From assembly GCA_031555615.1 (NCBI GenBank), contig JAVBUF010000044.1:17558-81557 (forward strand): a DNA stretch of 64,000 nucleotides. The letters run 5' to 3'. Shown piece by piece: positions 51,327-59,488 of the stretch (positions within the stretch are counted from its first letter, which is position 1; each line of letters starts with the position of its first letter). Origin of the DNA: UBA935 sp031555615 (GTDB lineage Bacteria > Bacillota > Clostridia > Lachnospirales > Lachnospiraceae). The translations under genes and the position numbers were made by a program. The notes beneath the pieces are model-generated. The model was not told the DNA's origin, ran no database searches, and was given only the letters and a program-made list of their open reading frames with translations.

Positions 51327-53041
51327 AAAACAGAAACTATTTTCCCATGGAACGAAATCACTATTACTACGGAAAACTGCTGACAGTGGAGGATTTTGAA
51401 CTGGAACAGCAATATATGAATAATAAAAGAAGAATCATCAACCGTTATCTCTACGGAAGCGGGGTGGTCAGGGGGCTGGATATCATTCAGGTGGATGAGC
51501 GTACCCTTTCCCTGGAAACCGGGCTGGCCATCGACTATACCGGCCGGGAAATCATGGTGGAAAAGCCGGTTTCTCTGAAGCTCTCGGACATCGAAGGATT
51601 TTATGACGGCAGCGAAGAAGAACTGCCCTACGCTTATCTGTGTATCGCTTATCAGGAGGAGGGACAGGAAGCGGTTCACAATGCTGCCGGGGCTCAGGAC
51701 GGAGAGCAAATCGCCTATAACAAATGGCGGGAAGGATACAGATTGTATCTGACTCGGAACGAACCGGGCACCGGAGCAGCTTTTTCCGACCGGGAGTTTT
51801 ATCAGGAGCGGCAGATCTGTTTTCAGGAAAACGGTATCCGCATTACCCACTGGCTGCCCCGCTACGTGAAAGCCGGAACCGGACTGGAACTGCTGGTGGA
51901 AGTGGAAAACCTGGGCCAGCAGCAGGACTTTGCTTTTTCCTACGAAGTCCGGCTGCAATGCTTAAAAAGCGGCCAGCACACGGTGCTTCAGGTAGACTTT
52001 GATGAACACCTGGTGAAAAAGGAACTGCGCTACTGCCTCCGCTACCCATTAACCGCGCTGGAATCAGAAGAGGCGCAGGGAATCCTATCCATCAAAGAAG
52101 ACAGCTTTCGCCTGTCCATCGGCGGAAGAGGAATCAAAGCCAAGGCTGCCGGGATTTCCCGGACCCGCATCAGCAGCCGGCCGGCCTGGACAGCCCTACT
52201 GGCCGATTACCGCAGTACCGGGCTGGAAACCGTTCTGGATGCCATGGCCGGATGCGATATTTATCTGGCCAAAATTCTTTTCCTGCGAGCCGGTAATACC
52301 TTCGTCATTCAGGAAACCGAAAAAATGCCTTTTGAGCAATATGTTTGGAGTAACGGACTGAATACCGCTTCCCGGGCGATGTTGGAAAAAGAGTTGACGG
52401 CAGCAGAACCCAATCTGATGGCGGAAAATAGTCCGGCAGCTGAGCCGGGCCCGGAATGGGTGGCACCGGTACGGTTTGGCCGGGAAAAAATCACCCTGGA
52501 GAAAGGTGCCAAAAGCGGCAGCATTTTTTTTTCCGAAGAAATCGTCCATGGCCTGGGACCGGGGGAAGTCTGTATCTACCCGGGAAAAACAGTCATCTCA
52601 GAACAAAAGGAAATCATATACGGCAAGGAAGGAATTTTTCGTAGCTCCACGCCGAAAATGGATCTGGCGGTTAAAGTTAACCCCGAAACAGGAACTTTTA
52701 TCATCGGTGTCAAGCTGCTGGAAGCCTTGCGGACCGATAGCTGCACCATTTGCTGGACAGGGTGGAAAAACCCGGAACAGGAGGAAAAAATGAACCATCA
52801 AAAAGAAATTATCATCAACCCGGCCATTGTGACCCTGAAAACCAGGGAAACCAGATATCTGGAAGCAATCTGCAAAAACATGATTGACAAACGGCTGAAA
52901 TGGCAGACGGAAAAGGATGGCGGCATCATCGATGCCAACGGTATGTACACAGCTCCCCACCGCCCCGGGGTCTATGAGGTGACTGTCTCCAGCATGGCCT
53001 ATCCGGATGTGGAAACCAGTGTCTATATTGTGGTACGGTAG
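51323..53041 (+). CDS. CIS baseplate-associated protein with C-terminal Ig-like domain
   Basis: A 572-residue protein with a TTG start overlapping the previous stop (TTGA). The N-terminus NYFPMERNHYYYGKLLTVEDFELEQQYMNNKRRIINRYLYGSGVVRGLDI is a pattern common next to tail protein I in eCIS clusters. The last ~85 residues (INPAIVTLKTRETRYLEA, DGGIIDANGMYTAPHRPGVYEVTV) look like a bacterial Ig-like domain, which could contact a surface. In the absence of a tail fibre gene it is the best candidate for an outward-facing appendage. This is an inference. Confidence 0.75.
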   Translation: MKNRNYFPMERNHYYYGKLLTVEDFELEQQYMNNKRRIINRYLYGSGVVRGLDIIQVDERTLSLETGLAIDYTGREIMVEKPVSLKLSDIEGFYDGSEEELPYAYLCIAYQEEGQEAVHNAAGAQDGEQIAYNKWREGYRLYLTRNEPGTGAAFSDREFYQERQICFQENGIRITHWLPRYVKAGTGLELLVEVENLGQQQDFAFSYEVRLQCLKSGQHTVLQVDFDEHLVKKELRYCLRYPLTALESEEAQGILSIKEDSFRLSIGGRGIKAKAAGISRTRISSRPAWTALLADYRSTGLETVLDAMAGCDIYLAKILFLRAGNTFVIQETEKMPFEQYVWSNGLNTASRAMLEKELTAAEPNLMAENSPAAEPGPEWVAPVRFGREKITLEKGAKSGSIFFSEEIVHGLGPGEVCIYPGKTVISEQKEIIYGKEGIFRSSTPKMDLAVKVNPETGTFIIGVKLLEALRTDSCTICWTGWKNPEQEEKMNHQKEIIINPAIVTLKTRETRYLEAICKNMIDKRLKWQTEKDGGIIDANGMYTAPHRPGVYEVTVSSMAYPDVETSVYIVVR

Positions 53042-53055
53042 CAGAAAGGTTCCGG

Positions 53056-53128
53056 GGTAAATTTTTTGTTTTGATAATAAAAGGTAACTCCCAGATACTA
53101 TTTTGGGTAAATTTTGCGTGTTAAAATT
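53056..53128 (+). promoter_or_regulatory. Leader with repeated GTAAATTTT elements before paralogue 4
   Basis: GGGTAAATTTT occurs at about 53055 and 53105. The element is related to one before paralogue 3. Possible -10 boxes are GATAAT near 53073 and TAAAAT near 53122. No CIS-type repeat is present. Confidence 0.4.
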
Positions 53129-53157
53129 TGAACATAAATAGAGATGGAGGGATTGAA

Positions 53158-54009
53158 ATGAAGAAAGTGTTAAAAAAAAGAACAGCGGCGGTTATTTTAG
53201 GTATGATATTAGGTTTTTCTGTTTGGGCAGGAAACAATATTAGTGCAAAAGCAGCAGACAATTATGTACCTGATATGATGGTACGTTATACGGATGGAGA
53301 GCTTGTTCTGCTATATCCAGGTGATACATTAACGACAGCCGACATGGGATTCTCTTACAAATATTCTAAGGATAATAATGGAGCAAATATAGGAATCATA
53401 GGGGGCGTTGATTATAATTGGAATATTTCACAATTTGCAAATGTCACTTCTGGTGCTATCTTAGCTTTGCCCTCCGGGGAAGACTATAAAGAATTTAATT
53501 GTTGGAGGTTGGGGGTTCGGATATATGATAACAAGGACCAATACTTACTGATACCTTATGAATATAAAACGCCGGAAGCAGCAGTACCCGAAACCGGTAC
53601 AAAATGTACCCACTCCTGTCAATGGACAGTAGAAAGCGGTGCAACCGAAACAACAGATGGTGTGATGGTTTATGCATGTACCAGATGCGGAGAGGTTACG
53701 GACCGCCGGGCGGGCGGAACCGGTGAGACATCGGCTTATGCCGTTTACAATAAGAACACCATCCTCAAGGTAGAGCAGGCCGAGAGCGGTTCAACAGTAC
53801 AGATTGATACGCAGATCTGGACCAGCTTTTCACAGAAAGTCATGGAAGCGATTGCGGCAAGAAGAGATATTACCGTAGAGCTAACCTACCGGATCGCCGG
53901 CAAAACCTGGAAGATTATCATACCGGCGGGGACAGCGGTTCCGGCAGATGTAGCTTATGCCGGCTTTGATGGTTATCTGGCCGGTCTGTATGGCAAAACA
54001 GAAAAGTAA
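53158..54009 (+). CDS. Secreted CIS-locus paralogue 4
   Basis: A 283-residue exported protein from the ATG at 53158, behind TGGAGGG. The signal peptide spans 1-32 and is almost the same as in paralogue 3. Most of the protein is highly similar to paralogue 3, with differences concentrated near residues 100-135. The conserved C-terminal block includes CTHSCQW, DGVMVYACTRCG, SAYAVYNKN and GFDGYLAGLYGK. Copies 3 and 4 are a relatively recent duplication. Confidence 0.8.
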   Translation: MKKVLKKRTAAVILGMILGFSVWAGNNISAKAADNYVPDMMVRYTDGELVLLYPGDTLTTADMGFSYKYSKDNNGANIGIIGGVDYNWNISQFANVTSGAILALPSGEDYKEFNCWRLGVRIYDNKDQYLLIPYEYKTPEAAVPETGTKCTHSCQWTVESGATETTDGVMVYACTRCGEVTDRRAGGTGETSAYAVYNKNTILKVEQAESGSTVQIDTQIWTSFSQKVMEAIAARRDITVELTYRIAGKTWKIIIPAGTAVPADVAYAGFDGYLAGLYGKTEK

Positions 54010-54020
54010 AAAACAACAAA

Positions 54021-54066
54021 AAGGAAGCCCAAAGTCATTAAATGACTTGCAGGCTTCCTTTTTAGT
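54021..54066 (+). terminator. Terminator after paralogue 4
   Basis: AAGGAAGCC pairs with GGCTTCCTT, with an inner AAGTCATT/AATGACTT stem, and ends in TTTTT. Confidence 0.88.
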
Positions 54067-54078
54067 TTCATAAATTTT

Positions 54079-54112
54079 GTATAGAGATTTGTATAGAACC
54101 GCCGGATAAAAT
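54079..54112 (+). promoter_or_regulatory. CIS promoter 5 for the membrane-protein/cap operon
   Basis: GTATAG at 54079 and 54091, ten bases, then TAAAAT at 54107-54112. The first gene starts at 54156. Confidence 0.85.
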
Positions 54113-54155
54113 AAACAGGTGCCAGCAAATATACATAAAGGAAGGAAAAGCACCT

Positions 54156-55040
54156 ATGATCATTCAAAGCTACAATCACAATTACACTGTCCTCAGAAGC
54201 CGCCGCACCAGCCGCCAGAGTACCTGCTATGAATGTGTCGATTATCAAAACGAAGGTACCCCCTTCGACGTAATCGTTCTGCAATCAGTCAGCGACCGGG
54301 TCAAGGAATATCTGGCAACTCTGGAGGAATACCCCAATTTTCATGAAGTGGAAGAATGCTTCCAGGGCAGTCACAAATACTATGTGGTCTTGGTTCCCCC
54401 GAAAGGCCGCCGGTTAAACGAAAAACTGCACCTGGAAATCTGCGGCCTGGCCGAACGCACCCGCATCGGCAAGGCCCTGATGGAACACATCATCCTGCGG
54501 AATATGCCCCTGTATTTCCTGCTGGAGGGGCTGAAAAAGGAACATGTCTGGATCGATGATTCTCTGGACATCCATCTGCAATATGAATTAAAAGACATCG
54601 AAAACTACGAAAAAGCCACCATGACCGAATTGGGCCGGCGGCTGGATGCCTGGATGAAGCTCCTTTTTCCCCGGGAGTGCAAAAGCAAAAACTGCACCCA
54701 GCTGAAAGAATTCAGGGATTTTCTTAAAAAAGGCCAGTTTCAAAGCTATATGGAAGTATATGACGGGTATCTGTTGGTTTACAAACATTTTATGGAAATG
54801 ACCGAAGAAGAGGAAGAAGCCCAGCTTCCCAGATGGACCCATCTGGTTCGGGAGAGCCTGGAGAAAATCTACCAGCACTATCATATCCTGCTGGGTGCGG
54901 CGCTCCTTTTGCTGCTGGCGGGCCTGTTGGCCGGCTTCATTCATTATAAACAAAAGGAGCATGAACCCATGGAAGAAGGATTTACATACATTGGCACGGT
55001 AAAAATCCAGAAGGGAGAGGGAGCGGAAGAAAGTGATTAG
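54156..55040 (+). CDS. Single-pass membrane protein with large cytoplasmic domain
   Basis: A 294-residue protein. Residues 1-238 are soluble. One membrane segment lies at ~241-264 (LLGAALLLLLAGLLAGFI), with ~30 residues outside. The soluble part has phrases such as GTPFDVIVLQ, HKYYVVLVPPKGRRL and MTELGRRLDAWMKLL, which loosely recall pseudokinase folds of EssB-like membrane proteins; this is only a resemblance. It heads an operon that also encodes the cap protein, so it may anchor the CIS at the cell membrane. Confidence 0.7.
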   Translation: MIIQSYNHNYTVLRSRRTSRQSTCYECVDYQNEGTPFDVIVLQSVSDRVKEYLATLEEYPNFHEVEECFQGSHKYYVVLVPPKGRRLNEKLHLEICGLAERTRIGKALMEHIILRNMPLYFLLEGLKKEHVWIDDSLDIHLQYELKDIENYEKATMTELGRRLDAWMKLLFPRECKSKNCTQLKEFRDFLKKGQFQSYMEVYDGYLLVYKHFMEMTEEEEEAQLPRWTHLVRESLEKIYQHYHILLGAALLLLLAGLLAGFIHYKQKEHEPMEEGFTYIGTVKIQKGEGAEESD

Positions 55041-56781
55041 ACGATATTTTAAAATCGGACAGCGTTTGATATATAAAAAAATGATCCTGCTGATTATTGC
55101 CGCGGTCATGACGGCTCCGGTACTGCTGTATTATGTCCTGTACCCGGAGATACAGGCCCGTTATCTGACCAAAACCATGGTTGTCAATACCAGAATGATG
55201 GAAAACTACAGCGGCCGGGTCCGGCTCCTCAATCCCGGGAATAAAAAAGTCCTGTTTCAGGGAACCATGGAAGCAGGACATATTACCGGAGAAGGCACTT
55301 TGTTTGACGAGGAAGGCAATCTGATTTATCAAGGTGAATTTGCCGCAGAAAAATACAACGGGACCGGTATTCTTTATTACGCCGACGGTCATAAATGCTA
55401 CGAAGGAGAGTTTCTGGACAACCGCTATCAGGGTACAGGAACTGCCTATTATCCTAATGGCCGCCCATCCTTTTCCGGGACCTTTCAGGACGGGGTATTG
55501 CTGGAAGGCCAGGGAACCACCTATTACCCTAACGGTGCCAAATGCTACGAAGGTGAATTTAAGGAAGGCAAATATGACGGCCAGGGGATTCTTTACTATT
55601 CCGACGGCAAGGTTTATTTTGAAGGCAGCTTTCTGGGGGGAAAATGGCAGGACGGAAAGGGTACGTTTTATTTTAATAATGGAAAAACCCGCTATAGCGG
55701 CGGATATCAGAATGGCCGCTATGAAGGGCAGGGCACCCTGTATTATGAGGACGGCAGCATCTGCTATGAGGGCAGCTTTAAGGAGGGGAAATTTACCACC
55801 GGAAAAGCGCGGATTTATCAGGATGAGTATTTAGTATACAGCGGTGACCTGAAGGACGGCATTTACGAAGGGCAGGGCACCTTATATGGTGAAGACGGCT
55901 CTGTTTTGTATCAGGGCCAATTTGCAGCCGGAGAATTTACGGCCGGCACCGGCACCCTTTATGATGCCAACGGTGACAAATATTACAGCGGCGGACTGCA
56001 GCAGGGGACTTATGAGGGGGAGGGTACCCTTTATGATAAAAAAGGGGACATCATCTACCAGGGCAGCTTTAAGGAAGGGATGAAGGACGGCACCGGAAAG
56101 TTCTATCAAAAAAAGACCCTGATCTATGACGGCACCTGGAAGGAAGACCTGTACCAGGGCAAAGGCCGGCTCTACGACGAAGCCGGTGGAAAACTGCTGT
56201 ATGAAGGCGGTTTTGAGGCCGGTCTGTATGAAGGGGAAGGGAAAGAATACCAGTATAATACCGGAAAACTAAAATATAACGGCAGCTTTACCGAAGGCCA
56301 ATATAACGGCAAAGGAATCTGGTACAGCGATGATGGCCGGGAGGAATACAGGGGCGACTTTGTTAATGGCATCCGGGACGGTGAAGGCAAGCTGTACTGC
56401 CAAAATGCCCTCCGTTACAGCGGGGAATGGAAAGAGGATATGTACGAGGGTGACGGCAAGCTTTATGACAGCGAAACCGGTAAATTAATTTATCTGGGGG
56501 AATTTCAGGCCGGCCTTTACGCAGGCGGCGGCCGCCAGTATGATGCCAAAACCGGAAAAATGATTTATATCGGCGATTTTCAGGCCGGTCTTTACGCAGG
56601 CGTCGGCCGCCAATATGATGCCGAAACCGGAAAAATCAAGTATAAGGGAAGCTTTTTCGGGGGATTTTATGATGGAGAGGGAGAAATTTATGATACTGAC
56701 GGCAGCCGTAAGGGTGAATTCCGGGCCGGTCAGCTGGTAAAAGAAGAAAAAAATGAAACTGACGAAACGGAGGAGCAGTGA
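55033..56781 (+). CDS. MORN-repeat membrane protein
   Basis: A 582-residue protein with a GTG start that overlaps the previous gene by eight bases. A membrane segment lies at ~17-38. From ~70 to ~570 there are about 20 or more MORN-type repeats (YxGxFxxGxxxGxGTLY). By the positive-inside rule (RRYFKIGQRLIYKK before the segment) the repeats face outward. MORN arrays bind proteins or lipids. In this operon it could scaffold the injection system at the envelope or interact with the wall. No enzymatic domain is present. Confidence 0.85.
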   Translation: MIRRYFKIGQRLIYKKMILLIIAAVMTAPVLLYYVLYPEIQARYLTKTMVVNTRMMENYSGRVRLLNPGNKKVLFQGTMEAGHITGEGTLFDEEGNLIYQGEFAAEKYNGTGILYYADGHKCYEGEFLDNRYQGTGTAYYPNGRPSFSGTFQDGVLLEGQGTTYYPNGAKCYEGEFKEGKYDGQGILYYSDGKVYFEGSFLGGKWQDGKGTFYFNNGKTRYSGGYQNGRYEGQGTLYYEDGSICYEGSFKEGKFTTGKARIYQDEYLVYSGDLKDGIYEGQGTLYGEDGSVLYQGQFAAGEFTAGTGTLYDANGDKYYSGGLQQGTYEGEGTLYDKKGDIIYQGSFKEGMKDGTGKFYQKKTLIYDGTWKEDLYQGKGRLYDEAGGKLLYEGGFEAGLYEGEGKEYQYNTGKLKYNGSFTEGQYNGKGIWYSDDGREEYRGDFVNGIRDGEGKLYCQNALRYSGEWKEDMYEGDGKLYDSETGKLIYLGEFQAGLYAGGGRQYDAKTGKMIYIGDFQAGLYAGVGRQYDAETGKIKYKGSFFGGFYDGEGEIYDTDGSRKGEFRAGQLVKEEKNETDETEEQ

Positions 56782-57365
56782 TGAGCAGTTATACCATAAT
56801 TGCCGATGTCAGCCAGGCCTTGCTGGGGGCCTTAAAACGCAGCATGGTTCCCGACATTATTGTCAATGCTGATGAAATTGTTTTTTCCGGACCCGGAGAA
56901 CGGGGGGATGCTTCCCTGTGCCTTTATCTTTATGATATTCGGGAAATCCGGGAAAATCAGCTAAGCGGCCGGGGCGGGATGATCAATGAGGGCTTGAACC
57001 GGCAGAAATATCCCTCCCTTTATCTGGAGCTTTTTTATGCCACCATTGCCTTTTCCTCCGGAGACATCAAATACCGCGGAATCAATGAAACCAAAATTCT
57101 GGGCCGGACTCTGCAGGCAATGAAAGACTATCCCGCCTTAAACCGCCAGACCTTGGCTCCATCAGAAGGGAAAGAACGCGATGATCTCCGGATAGAGCTT
57201 TTGCAGTTATCAGCCGAGGATAAATCCAAGATTCTGGGAGCCCAGGGAAACAGCCAGAAGGCAGCCTTATTTTACCGGGTTTATCCGGTGGAACTGGAAT
57301 CCCTCAAAACCAGAAAGGTAAAACGAGTCCGGGAGCTGGAACTGACATTTGGAAAAAAAGATTAA
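56781..57365 (+). CDS. DUF4255 CIS cap/terminator protein (Pvc16-like)
   Basis: A 194-residue protein of the Pvc16 N-terminal family. TIIADVSQALLGALKRSMVPD is at the start, LCLYLYDIREIRENQLSG and YPSLYLELFYATIAFSSGD follow, then TKILGRTLQAMKDYPAL. In Afp/PVC it caps the tube and sheath end distal to the baseplate. The ATG overlaps the MORN gene stop (TGATG), with GGAGGAG as ribosome site. Confidence 0.92.
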   Translation: MSSYTIIADVSQALLGALKRSMVPDIIVNADEIVFSGPGERGDASLCLYLYDIREIRENQLSGRGGMINEGLNRQKYPSLYLELFYATIAFSSGDIKYRGINETKILGRTLQAMKDYPALNRQTLAPSEGKERDDLRIELLQLSAEDKSKILGAQGNSQKAALFYRVYPVELESLKTRKVKRVRELELTFGKKD

Positions 57366-57383
57366 GAAAGGGAGTAACAGAAT

Positions 57384-58217
57384 ATGGATATGGTTATTCA
57401 GGATTTCGTCAAAACCAAAATGGCCCTGGTGGTCATTGCCATTGATGACTATCGTAACAAAGTCATTACCGACAAAGAGGTAAGTATGCTGATTGACGGG
57501 GAAAAACCAACCCTGATCAAAGAAGACGGTTATCATATTTTCTTAAAGCTGCCGACAGGTTTACATAACCTGTCAGTAGGAGGATGGATGTTCCAGCAGC
57601 AGGATATTAATATTGATTCCGAGGAGGAAAAAGAAATCGGCAAGGGTGTCATGAGAGTCAGGCTGCAGCCTAATTATCATTATCTGTCGGGAAAGAATGT
57701 GACCATTTTACAGGGGCAGGCTGACCCCCTGGGTGAATTGCACTTTGTTTTTATTAACGAGAAAGAACCCTACCGGCTGTATCAGGATTATGAAGCCGGA
57801 AGTAAAGAAATTGCTGTTTATCACCAGTCTGAAACCTTTTTGGATGGTACTCTCTTCTGCCTTCAGAAAGCTGACGGTCAAGTGGAGGAGTTTTGGATCG
57901 AAGAAGACAGTGGTGCAGAGACTCGGTATGAACTGCGGTATCCCTTAAATGATACTTATGAAAGGAACAAATGTATTCTTCGCCGGGTATATGTGGTAAC
58001 TGCCGACAAGGAAGGCCGGTTTTATTTCCCGGTACCTGCTGAAGAAGAGTGCTGTACGGAATACCGCTATTATAAGCCGCTGAATAAGCGGGAAATCCAA
58101 ACCGGAACCTTTATTAAAGGCCGGATCAATGACCTCAGGGAAGAGGCCAAAGACGGAATTTGGGAAGAGGAGGCAGAGCCGGGGCAGTGGGAATGTGTCC
58201 CGGAAGCAGTATCATAA
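57384..58217 (+). CDS. CIS-operon protein, unknown
   Basis: A 277-residue protein 19 bases after the cap gene. No signal peptide or membrane segment is present. The N-terminal ~130 residues (VVIAIDDYRNKVITDKEVSMLIDGEKPTLIKEDGYHIFLKLPTGLH) read like a beta-sandwich of carboxypeptidase-regulatory type. The middle includes strands with FWIEEDSGAETRYELRYPL. Its place beside the cap gene suggests a structural role, but the family is not recognised. Confidence 0.65.
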   Translation: MDMVIQDFVKTKMALVVIAIDDYRNKVITDKEVSMLIDGEKPTLIKEDGYHIFLKLPTGLHNLSVGGWMFQQQDINIDSEEEKEIGKGVMRVRLQPNYHYLSGKNVTILQGQADPLGELHFVFINEKEPYRLYQDYEAGSKEIAVYHQSETFLDGTLFCLQKADGQVEEFWIEEDSGAETRYELRYPLNDTYERNKCILRRVYVVTADKEGRFYFPVPAEEECCTEYRYYKPLNKREIQTGTFIKGRINDLREEAKDGIWEEEAEPGQWECVPEAVS

Positions 58218-58254
58218 AACAAAATTTTTTTCTATTTGATGACAGCACCGGACA

Positions 58255-58288
58255 GTATAGCGTTTTGTATAGAATGTGAGAATAAAAT
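58255..58288 (+). promoter_or_regulatory. CIS promoter 6 for the PAAR-like/signalling operon
   Basis: GTATAG at 58255 and 58267, ten bases, then TAAAAT at 58283-58288. The first gene starts at 58338. Confidence 0.85.
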
Positions 58289-58337
58289 AAAGGAAATTTA
58301 TATCCTAGTTAATATTAACGAAAGCGAGGAAATAATT

Positions 58338-58724
58338 ATGGGAATGTGTGTCTGTGGGGGTGCCATGCTAAGCTGCAGCTTCGGAGCCGCCCCATCCACA
58401 TTAATGGTGACGCCGGAAAATAAGGTTCTGACCTCCATGCCGATTGCTGCCATTATGGATTATGTACCGATGAAGAATATTATGCCCTTTGGAATGTGTA
58501 ATTCCATCGTCAATCCCACCGTGGCAGCAGCCACGGCAGCAGCTTTGGGGGTTCTTACTCCGATGCCCTGTATCCCGAATATACTGACACCCTGGGTACC
58601 CGGCAGCCCCACGGTCCTAATTGCCAACAAGCCGGCATTGAACAAGGACAGCAAGGCCCTGTGCATGTGGGCGGGCGTCATCCAGATTACCAATCCCGGG
58701 GTAATGACCATCCAGATACCGTAA
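58338..58724 (+). CDS. DUF4280 PAAR-like spike tip protein
   Basis: A 128-residue protein from the ATG at 58338 behind GAGGAAA; an upstream open stretch covers the promoter and is rejected. The family start is GMCVCGGAMLSCSFGAAPSTLMV, with PFGMCNSIVNPTV, TPMPCIPNILTPWVPGSPTVLI and CMWAGVIQITNPG. The conserved Cys residues probably hold a metal at the tip. It sharpens the central spike. No effector domain is attached. Confidence 0.92.
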   Translation: MGMCVCGGAMLSCSFGAAPSTLMVTPENKVLTSMPIAAIMDYVPMKNIMPFGMCNSIVNPTVAAATAAALGVLTPMPCIPNILTPWVPGSPTVLIANKPALNKDSKALCMWAGVIQITNPGVMTIQIP

Positions 58725-58741
58725 ATAACAGGGGTGAGACA

Positions 58742-59488
58742 ATGAAAAGCGAAAACAGAAAAGAACAGACGGGCATCCTGACAGTGAAAGCGGCTGCTGA
58801 TGATACCCGGATTCAAAAGATGTCGGCCGAACACTTTTTGGCCTACATAAATCAGGTGCTGGCGGAATTAATACCGGCAGTCAAGAGGCAGGAAGGCAGA
58901 ATCGATACATGGCAGGGTGCCGGTTTGATCGCCTTTTATGAAAAAGAACCGGAGCAGGCCTTACGGACAGCGCTGGAAATATGCCGGCGCTGTCAGGGGT
59001 CATATGCCATGGGGATTAGTTATGGCATGATCCTGCGGGGAACGGTGGGATATGGAGAACATAAATGGACGGTGAGCCTGTCAGAGGATAAAAAGATATC
59101 TGCCTCCCTGCAGTCTCTGGCCGCACGGTATGCCGTCCCGGTGCTGGTTACAGCTTCATATGCAGACCAGATAACAGATTTTAGCAAACGTTACATACAC
59201 CGGCTGCTGGGAGAGGTTTACCTGGAAAACAGCCGGAAAACAGAAATCATATATGAGGTATTTGAGGGAGAAGACAAGGAGCGGATTTTCCTGAAACAGA
59301 AAACCAGAATGGTTTTTGAAGAAGGGATACATCTGTTCCAGGCGGGAAAACCTGAGCGGGCCAGGAAACATTTTATTGAGGTGTTGAAAATCCACCGGGA
59401 GGACCAGGTGGCGAGGGATTACCTGCGCCGGTGTGATGACAGTCATCAGACCGGGAAAGAAAAAGGAGAAGAGGAATCATGCGGATGA
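58742..59488 (+). CDS. Nucleotidyl-cyclase-like protein with TPR-like tail
   Basis: A 248-residue protein from the ATG at 58742. Residues ~15-190 follow a class III cyclase outline: LAYINQVLAELIPAVKRQEGRIDTWQGAGLIAFYE, then EQALRTALEICRRC, ISYGMILRGTVGY, SLQSLAARYAVPVLVT and YIHRLLGEVYL. The metal-binding aspartates of active cyclases are not evident, so it is probably a sensor or docking version. Residues ~200-235 are one TPR-like helix pair. It is co-transcribed with the PAAR-like gene and the SpoIIE phosphatase. Confidence 0.65.
   Translation: MKSENRKEQTGILTVKAAADDTRIQKMSAEHFLAYINQVLAELIPAVKRQEGRIDTWQGAGLIAFYEKEPEQALRTALEICRRCQGSYAMGISYGMILRGTVGYGEHKWTVSLSEDKKISASLQSLAARYAVPVLVTASYADQITDFSKRYIHRLLGEVYLENSRKTEIIYEVFEGEDKERIFLKQKTRMVFEEGIHLFQAGKPERARKHFIEVLKIHREDQVARDYLRRCDDSHQTGKEKGEEESCG

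Noticed and set aside
51843..52049. Minus-strand ORFs inside the 572-residue CIS gene
   Set aside because: Pro/Gly-rich shadow translations without ribosome sites, opposite a clearly conserved gene.
55240..56740. MORN repeats as a CRISPR-like or minisatellite DNA element
   Set aside because: Similarity is at protein level (YxGxFxxGxxxGxG) with strongly diverged codons.
30966..58724. Prophage interpretation of the tail genes
   Set aside because: No capsid, portal, terminase, holin or lysis genes; presence of an AAA+ ATPase, DUF4255 cap, split spike/hub and DUF4280 tip points to a contractile injection system.
30966..58724. Classical type VI secretion system
   Set aside because: No TssJLM membrane complex and no TssB/TssC split sheath; the sheath is a single 578-residue protein and the ATPase is not ClpV-like.
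58661..58741. Longer N-terminus for the cyclase-like protein
   Set aside because: It would overlap the PAAR-like gene in another frame; the ATG at 58742 follows GGGGTGAGAC and keeps operon spacing.
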